A stretch of DNA of 64,000 bases from the NCBI RefSeq assembly GCF_021729885.1, contig NZ_CP063401.1, positions 2,472,501-2,536,500 on the forward strand, written 5' to 3'. Shown piece after piece: positions 53,756 through 62,305 of the stretch. The DNA comes from Devosia sp. SL43. GTDB taxonomy: Bacteria; Pseudomonadota; Alphaproteobacteria; Rhizobiales; Devosiaceae. Within the stretch, counting starts at the first letter, position 1. Each line of letters opens with the position of its first letter. Below the pieces are notes generated by a model. The model was not told the origin of the DNA, searched no databases, and saw only the letters and a list, made by a program, of their open reading frames with translations. The translations under genes were made by a program, and so were the position numbers.

Positions 53756-54175
53756 CTAGCGCGACAGCGCCGCGACGACTTCGGGTGGAATCGATCGCGA
53801 TTTGATGCCGCCGGGCCTTTCGGGATCGGCCCCGGCCCAGACGCGGATTTCATGCGCCTCTATCGCCAGGTCACCACCGCTAAAGAGCTTGTGGCCGACC
53901 ACGAAGCTAGACCGCCGGAACTCGGTAATCGTGCTTTCGATGCTCACCACATCCCCGAAGCGCGACGGCTTGGAGAATTTGGCGCCGGTATCCACCATGG
54001 GGATGCCGACAATGTCGAACTGGCGGATCCAGGCGATCTTCTTCATCCCCAGTGCCGCCTCGAACAGATGCGCTGTCGAAGCATCGAACATACGGAAATA
54101 GTTGGGGTAATAGACGATGCCGGCGGGGTCGCAGTCGCCGAATTCGATCTCGACTGTCCTGGTATTGACGAGCAT
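53756..54175 (-). CDS. 4-hydroxybenzoyl-CoA thioesterase-like hotdog protein
   Basis: 139 residues. VEIEFGDCDPAGIVYYPNYFRMFDASTAHLFE is the Pseudomonas-type 4-hydroxybenzoyl-CoA thioesterase signature; catalytic Asp16 in GDCDPAG. Here it would release vanillate (or 4-hydroxybenzoate) from vanilloyl-CoA (or 4-hydroxybenzoyl-CoA) formed by the thiolase. Last gene of the fcs-thiolase-SDR-thioesterase operon. Confidence 0.9.
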   Translation of the reverse strand: MLVNTRTVEIEFGDCDPAGIVYYPNYFRMFDASTAHLFEAALGMKKIAWIRQFDIVGIPMVDTGAKFSKPSRFGDVVSIESTITEFRRSSFVVGHKLFSGGDLAIEAHEIRVWAGADPERPGGIKSRSIPPEVVAALSR

Positions 54176-54184
54176 GCCCGCCTC

Positions 54185-54943
54185 CTATTTCGGCTGCATA
54201 CGCAGCGCGCCGTCGAGCCGCACGATTTCGCCATTGAGGTAATCGTTCTCGACCATGGCAGTCACCAGCTGGCCGAACTCAGCCGGTTCGCCCAGCCGTG
54301 CCGGATAGGGGATCGAGGCACCCAAAGCGTCCTGAGCCTCCTGCGGCAGCTCGGCCAGCAGCGGCGTTTTGAACAGGCCCGGCGCAATGGTCAGCACGCG
54401 GATGCCAAAGCGCGCCAGTTCGCGCGCCACCGGCAGCGTCAGCGCCGCGATGCCGCCCTTGGAGGCCGCATATGCGGCCTGGCCGATCTGCCCCTCGAAG
54501 GCCGCCACGGAGGCTGTCGAAATGATGACACCCCGCGAGCCGTCCACCGGCTCAGCCACCGACATCTCGGCTGCCGCCAGCCGCAACATGTTGAAGGTGC
54601 CGATGAGGTTGACGCGAATGATCCGCTCGAAGGCATCGAGCGGCAGCGGGCCGTCGCGTCCGACGACGCGCCCTGCCCCACCGATGCCGGCACAGTTGAT
54701 CAGCATGCGCGGTACGCCCAGTGCAGCCCGGCTGGCCGTCAATGCCGCCGTGGCACTATTGGCGTCAGCCACATCGCATTGCGCGAAGAAACCATCGATA
54801 TCCGCTGCGACCGCCGATCCGGCGTCAACGTTGCGATCGAGAATGGTGACACGCGCGCCTTTCGCCGCCAGTGCCCTTGCAGTGGCAGCGCCGAGCCCCG
54901 AACCGCCGCCGGTGACAAGCGCAATCGATCCCTCGATCTTCAC
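54185..54943 (-). CDS. SDR dehydrogenase, beta-hydroxyacyl-CoA (HSD17B10-like) type
   Basis: 252 residues. LVTGGGSGLGAATARALAAKGARVTILDRN, active-site Ser in STASVAAFEGQIGQAAYAASKGG with the YAASK Tyr/Lys pair (about 153-157), and GIRVLTIAPGLFKTPLL. This subgroup oxidises 3-hydroxyacyl-CoAs, so it would form the beta-keto thioester from hydrated feruloyl-CoA. GTG 54943 overlaps the thiolase stop (GTGA). 9 bases before the thioesterase gene. Confidence 0.87.
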   Translation of the reverse strand: MKIEGSIALVTGGGSGLGAATARALAAKGARVTILDRNVDAGSAVAADIDGFFAQCDVADANSATAALTASRAALGVPRMLINCAGIGGAGRVVGRDGPLPLDAFERIIRVNLIGTFNMLRLAAAEMSVAEPVDGSRGVIISTASVAAFEGQIGQAAYAASKGGIAALTLPVARELARFGIRVLTIAPGLFKTPLLAELPQEAQDALGASIPYPARLGEPAEFGQLVTAMVENDYLNGEIVRLDGALRMQPK

Positions 54944-56190
54944 GATGCCGCCTCCGTGTTTTCGATGAGCAGGGCAATGCCCTGGCCGCCGCCAATGCAG
55001 GCCGAGGCGATGCCATAGCGCAACCCGCTGCGTTTGAGTTCGCGGGCCAGCGTCAAGGTGATACGAACGCCGGTCGCGCCCAGCGGATGGCCGATGGCAA
55101 TGGCCCCGCCATTGACGTTGACCTTGTCCTCGTCGAGCCCCAGCTCGGCGATACAGGCCAGGATCTGCGCCCCGAACGCCTCGTTGATCTCGATGCGATC
55201 GATCTGTCCCAGGCTGAGTCCGCTGGCATCGAGTACGGCGCGGATGGCCGGAGCCGGACCGATGCCCATGATGTGCGGCGGCACGCCCACTGATGCGCTC
55301 GCAAGCATTCGCGCCAGCGGCTTGAGCCCTTTGGCCTCCACATAGCCGGATGAACCGACCAAGGCCGCCGCCGCACCGTCGACAATGGCCGATGAATTGC
55401 CGCCGGTCTGCACCCCGCCAAACGCCGGGCGCAGACGCGACAGCACCTCATAGGGCGAGGGGCGGATATGGCTGTCCACAGCGACGCTCTCAACGCCCTT
55501 GGCGAGCTTGATGCCGCGCGTCTGCAGTCCATCGATGGCAAAGTCCTCGGTAACGACAGGCGCGATTTCTCCAGCAAGGAACCCGCTGTCCCGCGCCGCA
55601 ATGGCCCGCTCGAAACTACGCACCGCGAAGCGGTCCACCGTCTCGCGCGCGATCCCATACTGCTTGGCCAGGTTCTCGGCCGTATCCCCCATATTGCACA
55701 GCACCGCCGGGTCCATCAGCGCTTCCCACAGGAAATCCTTGAACTCCACCTGCCCCATGGCAAAGCCGTTACGGTGGGTATAGGCGGCGATTGGGTTGCG
55801 GCTCATCGACTCCGTGCCGACGCCCAGCGCCAGCTCGACCCGGCCCAGCGACACAGCGTCCGCCGCCTGACTCAGCGCCTCGATGCCGGTGCCGCAGATG
55901 CGCTGCACCAGGTGCGCCGGGCGCTCCACCGGCACCCCGGCATAGAGTCCGATATGGCGCGGCGTCACATAGGCGTCGAACGAGGCCTGCGCCATCGAAC
56001 CGGCAACGGTAGTGCCGATATCGGCGGGATCCACGCCCGCCTTGGCGATGGCCGCCCGCGCCGCCTTGATGCCCAGGTCGATCGGCGAAATGGCCGACAG
56101 GGCCCCCCGGTAATCGACGAAGGGGGTTCGCATGCCATCGATCAGATAGGCGTCTTCGAATGTGGCCACGAGGCCCGATTGCTTGCTCAT
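54940..56190 (-). CDS. Acyl-CoA acetyltransferase (beta-ketothiolase)
   Basis: 416 residues. Catalytic Cys99 in VQRICGTGIEAL, INEAFGAQ, His in GGAIAIGHPLGATGVR, second Cys in ASACIGGGQGIA. Proposed to cleave the aryl-beta-ketopropionyl-CoA to vanilloyl-CoA and acetyl-CoA. Distinct from pcaF (about 24 kb away). ATG 56190 was chosen over upstream frames: AAAGG lies 9 bases ahead and it starts 4 bases after the synthetase stop. Confidence 0.9.
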   Translation of the reverse strand: MSKQSGLVATFEDAYLIDGMRTPFVDYRGALSAISPIDLGIKAARAAIAKAGVDPADIGTTVAGSMAQASFDAYVTPRHIGLYAGVPVERPAHLVQRICGTGIEALSQAADAVSLGRVELALGVGTESMSRNPIAAYTHRNGFAMGQVEFKDFLWEALMDPAVLCNMGDTAENLAKQYGIARETVDRFAVRSFERAIAARDSGFLAGEIAPVVTEDFAIDGLQTRGIKLAKGVESVAVDSHIRPSPYEVLSRLRPAFGGVQTGGNSSAIVDGAAAALVGSSGYVEAKGLKPLARMLASASVGVPPHIMGIGPAPAIRAVLDASGLSLGQIDRIEINEAFGAQILACIAELGLDEDKVNVNGGAIAIGHPLGATGVRITLTLARELKRSGLRYGIASACIGGGQGIALLIENTEAAS

Positions 56191-56194
56191 GTCA

Positions 56195-58051
56195 TCATGC
56201 CTTTCGGGCAAAGGTCAGTACGGTGGTGGGGGCTGGTTCGGCATAGAGATCGGCAAAGGCCTGTGCCCGGGCCGCGATCACGGCCCGCTGGTTGATCGAT
56301 CCCTTGTCGGTGATTTCTCCGGCATCGATGGATGGAGGAGCCGCCAGCAGCACGGCGCGCGCAATATGGCTGGCGCTGCCCGTCGCCTTGGCGGCGAGAG
56401 CGTCGAACCGCTCCTGGAAAGCGTCGCGCACCGCGGGATGGGCAACGATGTCAGCACCGGACGCTCCGGCATCCAACCCGGCGACCTTGCGGCAGGCCTC
56501 GAGGTCCGGAAAGATCAGCGCACCGATGAAATTGCGGTCGGCCCCGGTCAGCACCACATCGCGCAACAACGGTGTGCCCACCCCAATGGCGCCGATGCGC
56601 ACCCCGCCTGCATTGACCCAGGTGCCGGTGGCCAGCTTGAAATCCTCGGTCACCCGCCCGTCAAAGACGAAGCCTTTGCCCAGATCATCCGGGTCGGCAA
56701 ATTTGAGGGCGTCACCGATCCGGTAATAGCCCTCTTCGTCAAAGGCTTCGGCGGTCTTGTCGGTCTGTTTCCAGTATCCCGGCGTCACATTGGGTCCGCG
56801 CAGGCGCAGTTCGAGCTTCTCGTCGCCCGGCACCAGCTTGATTTCCATGCCCGCCGCCGGCAACCCAACCAGGCCTGCCCGGTCCACAGTCCAGGTGGTG
56901 GTAAAGGCAAAGGGCGCCGTTTCGGTCGAGCCATAGCCGGTGATGATGCGGATGCGCTGGCCAGTGGCGGCCCTAGCGGCCGCGTCGAGCCCGTCCCAGA
57001 CATGCTGGGCCAGGCTGGCGCCGGCATATTGCATCACTTTGAGCTGGCTGAAGAACGTGTCGCGCAGCGCCGCATTGCCGCTGAGGTGTTCCACCAGGAA
57101 TTCATAGCCCTTGGGCACGTTGAAATAGAGCGTCGGCGCAATCTCGCTCAGGTTGCGCGCCGTGCGCTTCATACCCTCCGGGGTGGCCGAGCCGTCGTCG
57201 ATATAGAAGCTGCCGCCGTTGTAGAGCGCGATGCCCAGATTGTGGCTACCGCCCGCGACGTGGTTCCACGGCATCCAGTCCACCAGCACCGGCGGTTCGT
57301 CGGCGAGGAAGGCGAGGGCCGTGCGGATCATCTCCTGGTTGCAGGTCAGCATGCGCTGGGTGGTGATCACAGCCTTGGGCATGCCGGTCGAGCCGGAGGT
57401 GAAGAGGAACTTGGCAATGGTGTCGGGCGTGACAACAGCATTGGCCGCCGCTACCGCCGGAGTCGGCATTGTCGCCAGCAGACTGTCGAACAGGCCCGCC
57501 GGGCGATCTGCCGGCGGATTGCGGCGCACTACCAGCGGTGTGGTTGGGTCGATGGTGGCGGCGATGGCGGCGCCAAATTTGGCGCCGTCACTGGCATAGA
57601 CCATGCCCGGCTCCAGCAGCTCCACGATATAGCGAAGCTTGGCAAAGTCCTTGGACACCAGCGAATAGGCCGGCGACAGCGGCGCATGCGGCACCCCGGC
57701 CAGCATGGCGGCATAACCGAGCAGGGCATGCTCGATTTCATTGCCGGAAAGGATCAGCAGCGGATGCTCGGCACTGAGACCGGCATCAACAAGAACCTGT
57801 GCCAGCGACTGCACGCGGGCATGCGCCTCGCCGTAGGTCAGTCGCCGCCAGGCGCCGTCTTCGCCGCGATCGGCCAGGAACACCCGGTCCGGATCGCTGG
57901 CCGCCCATTGCGCCAGCCGGTCGGTCATGGCGCGTGGATAGGGTGCCAGTGCTTCCTGCGACCGCACATAATGCGTGCCGTTTTCGACGGTCCGCAATTC
58001 TGCCCGCATGTTGCCCATGCGGACAGGCCGGTACTCCGGTAACTCTGCCAT
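56195..58051 (-). CDS. fcs: Feruloyl-CoA synthetase
   Basis: 618-residue AMP-forming acyl-CoA synthetase. P-loop-like A3 motif FLFTSGSTGMPKAV (about 207-220), VDWMPWNHVAGGSHN, GYGSTETAPF (A5), YRIGDALKF (A7/A8) and a C-terminal domain with EITDKGSINQRAV (A10 Lys). Length and the WMPWNHVAGG/GYGSTETAPF pair match the Fcs group. It activates ferulate (and probably p-coumarate, caffeate). First gene of the four-gene minus-strand operon; operator B lies 15 bases before the ATG. Confidence 0.92.
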   Translation of the reverse strand: MAELPEYRPVRMGNMRAELRTVENGTHYVRSQEALAPYPRAMTDRLAQWAASDPDRVFLADRGEDGAWRRLTYGEAHARVQSLAQVLVDAGLSAEHPLLILSGNEIEHALLGYAAMLAGVPHAPLSPAYSLVSKDFAKLRYIVELLEPGMVYASDGAKFGAAIAATIDPTTPLVVRRNPPADRPAGLFDSLLATMPTPAVAAANAVVTPDTIAKFLFTSGSTGMPKAVITTQRMLTCNQEMIRTALAFLADEPPVLVDWMPWNHVAGGSHNLGIALYNGGSFYIDDGSATPEGMKRTARNLSEIAPTLYFNVPKGYEFLVEHLSGNAALRDTFFSQLKVMQYAGASLAQHVWDGLDAAARAATGQRIRIITGYGSTETAPFAFTTTWTVDRAGLVGLPAAGMEIKLVPGDEKLELRLRGPNVTPGYWKQTDKTAEAFDEEGYYRIGDALKFADPDDLGKGFVFDGRVTEDFKLATGTWVNAGGVRIGAIGVGTPLLRDVVLTGADRNFIGALIFPDLEACRKVAGLDAGASGADIVAHPAVRDAFQERFDALAAKATGSASHIARAVLLAAPPSIDAGEITDKGSINQRAVIAARAQAFADLYAEPAPTTVLTFARKA

Positions 58052-58065
58052 GACACCCCTCCAGT

Positions 58066-58086
58066 ATTGTTATATAGCATAACAAT
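58066..58086. promoter_or_regulatory. Ferulate-module operator, site B
   Basis: A 21-bp inverted repeat ATTGTT-N9-AACAAT with centre ATATAGCAT, 15 bases upstream of fcs. It differs from site A (read on the opposite strand) at about three central positions. Repressor bound here would block the fcs transcript directly; an effect on panB 244 bases away is less likely. Confidence 0.75.
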
Positions 58087-58329
58087 GTTGGCGCACTAAT
58101 CAAGCCCGTGTTACGAGGCGCTTGAGAACCGATCGGAGCTGCAAGGAAAGCGGCCTCTTGCAGAGAATGTCATCGCAACGGATGACGAACAGCGCTCCAG
58201 ATTCGGCTCTAAATGGAGCTTTCTGGTCGGCTTAGAACTATTTGACACTTGCGCGAAACGCCTATCCGCGTTCATGGCAATCCCGGCCCGAACTCCACAG
58301 GCCGCGGGAAATCCAGAAAGGGACCGCCG

Positions 58330-59148
58330 ATGTCCGCGACGACAGACAACAAGCGCCTTACCATTCGCGATATCCATGCGCTCCGCCGCGGCGGCGAGAA
58401 GATCGCCATGCTGACGGCCTATGACTATGTCACGGCCGGGCTCGTGGACCAGTCCGGGGTCGATATCATCCTGGTCGGGGACAGCCTGGGCAATGTGGTG
58501 CTGGGATACGAGACCACTTTGCCAGTGACGCTGGATGACATGATCCGCCATGCCAGTGCAGTCTATCGTGGGACGACGCGGGCCATGGTGGTGTGCGACC
58601 TGCCATTCGGCACGGCCAGGGACCCCGAAACTGCGCTGAGCAGCGCCATCACCGTATTGCAGCAAAGCGGTTGCCAGGCGGTCAAGATCGAAGGTGGCGG
58701 CGCGGCAGCGCCAATCGTGGCGCGGTTGGTGGAACAGGGCATCCCCGTCATGGGCCATATCGGGCTGACCCCACAGGCGGTGCACCAGCTGGGTGGCTAC
58801 TACAAGCACGGCCGGGACGCGCCTGCGGCCCAGGAGCTGATTGCTGCGGCACGCGATCTGCAAAAGGCCGGGGCCTTTGCCCTTGTTCTGGAATTCATCG
58901 TGCCTGAGGTAGCCGCGGAAATTACGCGGCAACTGGACATACCCACGATCGGCATCGGATCGGGCCCCGATTGCGCCGGGCAGGTTCTGGTGATCAACGA
59001 TCTCATCGGCCTCAACACGCGTCCGGTGCCCGGCTTCGCGCGGCCCAGGGCGGACGTCGCCGCTATCATCCGCCAGGCCGTCGGCGAGTATGTTTCGGAC
59101 GTCAAGCAGCATGCGACGGCTCAGACAAAGGAGGCCGCCATTGGCTGA
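58330..59148 (+). CDS. panB: 3-methyl-2-oxobutanoate hydroxymethyltransferase
   Basis: 272 residues; first committed step to pantoate, using methylene-tetrahydrofolate. MLTAYDYVTAGLVDQSGVDIILVGDSLGNVVLGYETTLPVTLDDMIRHASAV contains the Mg-binding Asp (GDS) and substrate site; later VKIEGG, GHIGLTPQ and IPTIGIGSGPDCAGQVLV with catalytic residues. ATG 58330 has AAGGGA 6 bases upstream. A weak TTGACA (58242) with a short spacer may be its promoter. Overlaps coaX by 8 bases. Confidence 0.95.
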   Translation: MSATTDNKRLTIRDIHALRRGGEKIAMLTAYDYVTAGLVDQSGVDIILVGDSLGNVVLGYETTLPVTLDDMIRHASAVYRGTTRAMVVCDLPFGTARDPETALSSAITVLQQSGCQAVKIEGGGAAAPIVARLVEQGIPVMGHIGLTPQAVHQLGGYYKHGRDAPAAQELIAAARDLQKAGAFALVLEFIVPEVAAEITRQLDIPTIGIGSGPDCAGQVLVINDLIGLNTRPVPGFARPRADVAAIIRQAVGEYVSDVKQHATAQTKEAAIG

Positions 59149-59911
59149 ACACTGGCTACTGCTCGACATCGGCAATACACACACCGTTGCCGGGCTGTTC
59201 CAGCCCGACAGACACAGGGTGGCCGAGGTGCGGTTCCGCACGGACCCGCAATGCACGGCAGACGAATATCGCATGCAGCTGCGGCAACTGTTCAGCGACG
59301 CATTGGGGCGCAACGTCTGGGAAATGGCGGATCGCGCCATTGTCTCAACCGTCGTACCGGCACTCGAGGCCACGGTTGCCAAGGCCTGCGACGCCGTTCC
59401 GCTCCTGTCGATCAATGCGCGGCTAAGGCGTGATTTCGAGCTCGATCTGCCCCATCCAGAGCAACTCGGCGCCGACCGTCTTTGCAACGTCGCTGGTGCA
59501 TTGAGCCTGGTCGGGGCACCGATGCTCATCGTCGATGCCGGTACGGCCACCACATTCTGCCTTGTCGATGACAGGCAGGCTTATGTTGGCGGGGCCATTG
59601 TGCCCGGACTCGATACGAGCTGGCGGGCCTTGCAGGCGCGGGCTGCGAAGTTATTCTCGGTGGAGCTCACACGACCCGATAATGCCGTGGGCAATACTAC
59701 CGAGCTGCAAATCCAGAGCGGAGTGTTGCAGGGCTACGAGGCACTGATCGAGGGCATGGCCGATCGGCTGCTGCGCGATGCCGGCTTCGGGCAGGCCACG
59801 CTGATCGCAACCGGCGGCTGCACCAGGCTGATCCGCCTCTCCGACCGTTTTCGCATGGAGCCGGACCTGACACTCCTGGGTCTCTTCCGCTATGGGCAGT
59901 TGAATGGCTAG
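59141..59911 (+). CDS. coaX: Type III pantothenate kinase
   Basis: 256 residues; ATP-dependent phosphorylation of pantothenate. Acetate-kinase-fold motifs: LLLDIGNTHTVAGLF (phosphate 1), HPEQLGADRLCNVAGAL and MLIVDAGTATTFCLVD. TTG 59141 is the start: AGGAGG lies 7 bases upstream within the end of panB and the protein then begins AEHWLLLDIGNT. Its stop overlaps coaBC by 8 bases. Confidence 0.94.
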   Translation: MAEHWLLLDIGNTHTVAGLFQPDRHRVAEVRFRTDPQCTADEYRMQLRQLFSDALGRNVWEMADRAIVSTVVPALEATVAKACDAVPLLSINARLRRDFELDLPHPEQLGADRLCNVAGALSLVGAPMLIVDAGTATTFCLVDDRQAYVGGAIVPGLDTSWRALQARAAKLFSVELTRPDNAVGNTTELQIQSGVLQGYEALIEGMADRLLRDAGFGQATLIATGGCTRLIRLSDRFRMEPDLTLLGLFRYGQLNG

Positions 59912-61115
59912 CAACATCCTCATCGCCGTCACGGGTAGCATCTCGGCCTACAAGATTGCCGATGTGGTCTCCGAACTCAGCAAGCGCGGGCACCGGGTGC
60001 AGTGTATCGTGACCGAAAGCGCGACGCAGTTCGTGACGCCGCTGGTGCTGGAAACGCTGAGCGGTCGGCCGGTGAAGTCCGCCCTGTTCGGCCCTGGCGT
60101 ATCGGGGACCGAGCATATCGATCTGGCGCGATGGGCCGACATCTTCGTGGTGGCCCCGGCCTCTGCCAATATTCTGGCCAAGCTGGCACTTGGATTGGCC
60201 GATGATCTGCTGACCACCGTGGCGCTGGCGACCACCGCCCCACTGCTGATCGCGCCGGCCATGAACACGGTGATGTGGGACCACAAGGCCACACAACAGA
60301 ACCTCGGGACACTCGTGGGCCGGGGTGCATCGGTGATCCATCCGGCGGCGGGCACACTGGCCTGTGGCGAGGTCGGCGTTGGCAAGCTGGCACCCGTGCC
60401 GGCAATCGTCGAGGCGATAGAGGCGGCATTGGTCGAGCCCAAGCGGGATCTGGAAGGCGTCAAGGTGCTGATTACCGCAGGACCGACGACGAGCCCGATC
60501 GACGCCGTACGCTACATCACCAACCATTCGACCGGCCGAATGGGCGCTGCCATGGCTGAGGAGGCGCTGCGACGTGGGGCTGAGGTGCGCTATGTGCTGG
60601 GCGTGGACAAGGGCGTGGTTCGCCCTGAGGCGCCCAAGGGCAGCGCTGACCGGCTGACTCTGGTCGAGGTGCGGACGGCAGAGGAAATGGCCGCCGCAGC
60701 TTTGCGCCTCCTGCCCGGTGTCAACGGAGTGGTCGCAACGGCCGCTGTGCTGGACTACCGCGTGGCGAACGCGGCTGCGGGTAAGCTGAAGCGGGCTGCC
60801 GAGGCCACGGTGCTGGACATGATCCCGTCGGTTGACGTGCTGGGATCGCTGCGGGCGGCGGCGACGGACCAGTGGTTCGTGGGTTTTGCCGCGGAGACCG
60901 ACAATGTCGAGGCCAATGGCCGTGGCAAGCTCGAAAGCAAAGGGCTGGATTTCTTGTTCGCCAATCCAGTGGCGCGTGTTGGCGAAACCAGTGACACGGG
61001 ATTTTCGGTTCCGACAAATGCCGGAACCTTGCTGCGGCGCGATGGCGATGCGGTCAGCTTGCCGGTCATGAGCAAGGCAGAACTGGCGCGGCGGCTGTGG
61101 GACTTGATCATATGA
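59904..61115 (+). CDS. coaBC: Bifunctional phosphopantothenoylcysteine synthetase/decarboxylase
   Basis: 403 residues. The N-terminal flavin CoaC domain (about 1-180) has TEHIDLARWAD (catalytic His), the PAMNTVMW motif and ACGEVGVGKL (catalytic Cys). The C-terminal CoaB domain (about 187-400) has ITAGPTTSPIDAVRYITNHSTGRMG, VVATAAVLDYRV and KLKR. It makes 4'-phosphopantetheine from phosphopantothenate and cysteine. Nested in a run of overlapping genes. Confidence 0.96.
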   Translation: MASNILIAVTGSISAYKIADVVSELSKRGHRVQCIVTESATQFVTPLVLETLSGRPVKSALFGPGVSGTEHIDLARWADIFVVAPASANILAKLALGLADDLLTTVALATTAPLLIAPAMNTVMWDHKATQQNLGTLVGRGASVIHPAAGTLACGEVGVGKLAPVPAIVEAIEAALVEPKRDLEGVKVLITAGPTTSPIDAVRYITNHSTGRMGAAMAEEALRRGAEVRYVLGVDKGVVRPEAPKGSADRLTLVEVRTAEEMAAAALRLLPGVNGVVATAAVLDYRVANAAAGKLKRAAEATVLDMIPSVDVLGSLRAAATDQWFVGFAAETDNVEANGRGKLESKGLDFLFANPVARVGETSDTGFSVPTNAGTLLRRDGDAVSLPVMSKAELARRLWDLII

Positions 61116-61957
61116 CCGTCATATTGCGGACGGTGGCCGAGGTCCGGGCCTGGCGTCGGGCCTTGCCTGCAGGGCAGGCTCTCGGCTTCGTACCGACCAT
61201 GGGCGCGCTGCATGCCGGCCATATCAGCCTGATGGAACTGGCAAAAGGCCGCGCCGCAGCGACCATTGCCAGCATTTTTGTCAATCCGCTGCAGTTCGGC
61301 CCAAAGGAGGACCTGGCGAAATATCCACGGCCAATCGAGCAGGACCTGGCCCTGCTGGAACGTGCCGGCGTCGATGCCCTGTTCTTGCCTGAGGTAAGCG
61401 CGCTCTACCCCGAGGGCGCATCGACCTTCGTGGTCGAGGAAGACGTATCGGGGCCAATGTGCGGCGCAGTCCGGCCCGGGCATTTCCGGGGTGTGACTAC
61501 CGTCGTGCTCAAGCTGTTCAACATCGTACAGCCCGATCTCGCCGTGTTCGGGCAGAAGGACGCGCAGCAATGCGCCGTCATTGAGCGGATGGTGCGCGAC
61601 CTTGCCCTACCGGTCGAGATCATGCGTGGGCCGATTGTCCGGGAGCCCGATGGCCTGGCACTGAGTTCGCGCAATATCTATCTCAGCCCCGAAGATCGGG
61701 CCGCAGCGCCGCTGATTTATGAAAGCCTGCAAGCGGCAAGGACAGCGTTCGAAGGCGGAGAGCGCCAGGCGGCCATGATTGCGGCAATCGGCCGGAAGGT
61801 AATGGCCACAGATGCACGGTTTACCCTGCAGTATTGGGATGTGCGCGATCCGATGACGCTTGAGGCGCTCACGACCATTCCGGCAGGCGCCGGTGCGCTC
61901 TTTGCGGTTGCGGCGCATCTGGGGCCGACCAGACTCATCGACAATATCACGGTCTGA
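61112..61957 (+). CDS. panC: Pantoate-beta-alanine ligase
   Basis: 281 residues; joins pantoate and beta-alanine with ATP. FVPTMGALHAGHISLM carries the HIGH-like nucleotide motif (about 27-41), FVNPLQFGPKEDLAKYPR, VFGQKDAQQCAVIERMVRDL and SSRNIYLSPEDR (KMSKS-like). ATG 61112 overlaps the coaBC stop (ATGA). With panB, coaX and coaBC, only panE/ilvC-type reductase, panD, coaD and coaE are lacking for CoA. Confidence 0.96.
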   Translation: MTVILRTVAEVRAWRRALPAGQALGFVPTMGALHAGHISLMELAKGRAAATIASIFVNPLQFGPKEDLAKYPRPIEQDLALLERAGVDALFLPEVSALYPEGASTFVVEEDVSGPMCGAVRPGHFRGVTTVVLKLFNIVQPDLAVFGQKDAQQCAVIERMVRDLALPVEIMRGPIVREPDGLALSSRNIYLSPEDRAAAPLIYESLQAARTAFEGGERQAAMIAAIGRKVMATDARFTLQYWDVRDPMTLEALTTIPAGAGALFAVAAHLGPTRLIDNITV

Positions 61958-62305
61958 CCACGCGCGCGATCCTGCTGCAACGTCCAGTGCCTTAGTACTG
62001 GAGGCATCGCAGGAACGGGCATGGTCGGCTTTGTGAACGGTGGCCAAACGCCCGGTTCAGGCCATGGCCAAGCCGATCTTGCTAGAACGGCCATGGAGGG
62101 ATGGGGTGGATTGAGGGCCGGAGTGACCCAGGTCGAAGCCTTGAATCCACCCCAACTCCTGCGTTCCCCGCACATGACGTGCGCTTTGCGAACAAAGTGC
62201 GGAATGCGCCAAAAGTCTCAGAGCGATGCTTTGATTTTGTAAGCTTTGGGCGCTAGAAGTCTCGAACCATTCCAAACTAGCGGCCCCCTCCCGCAAGGAA
62301 TTCTC
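61958..62305. other. Gene-free stretch before sdhC with a perfect 11-bp stem
   Basis: 348 bases without a credible gene. At 62102-62112 and 62144-62154 TGGGGTGGATT and AATCCACCCCA form a perfect 11-bp stem around a 31-nt loop, without a U-run. A shorter GGCCATGG/CCATGG pair lies just before (62060-62096). The sdh promoter should lie between 62155 and about 62280; no clear box was read. Confidence 0.5.

Noticed and set aside
56162..58042. 626-codon open frame opposite fcs
   Set aside because: No recognisable motif, while the minus strand carries all AMP-ligase motifs in order.
62000..62160. tRNA or other structural RNA gene downstream of panC
   Set aside because: The strong stem lacks a cloverleaf context, anticodon arm and CCA-like end.
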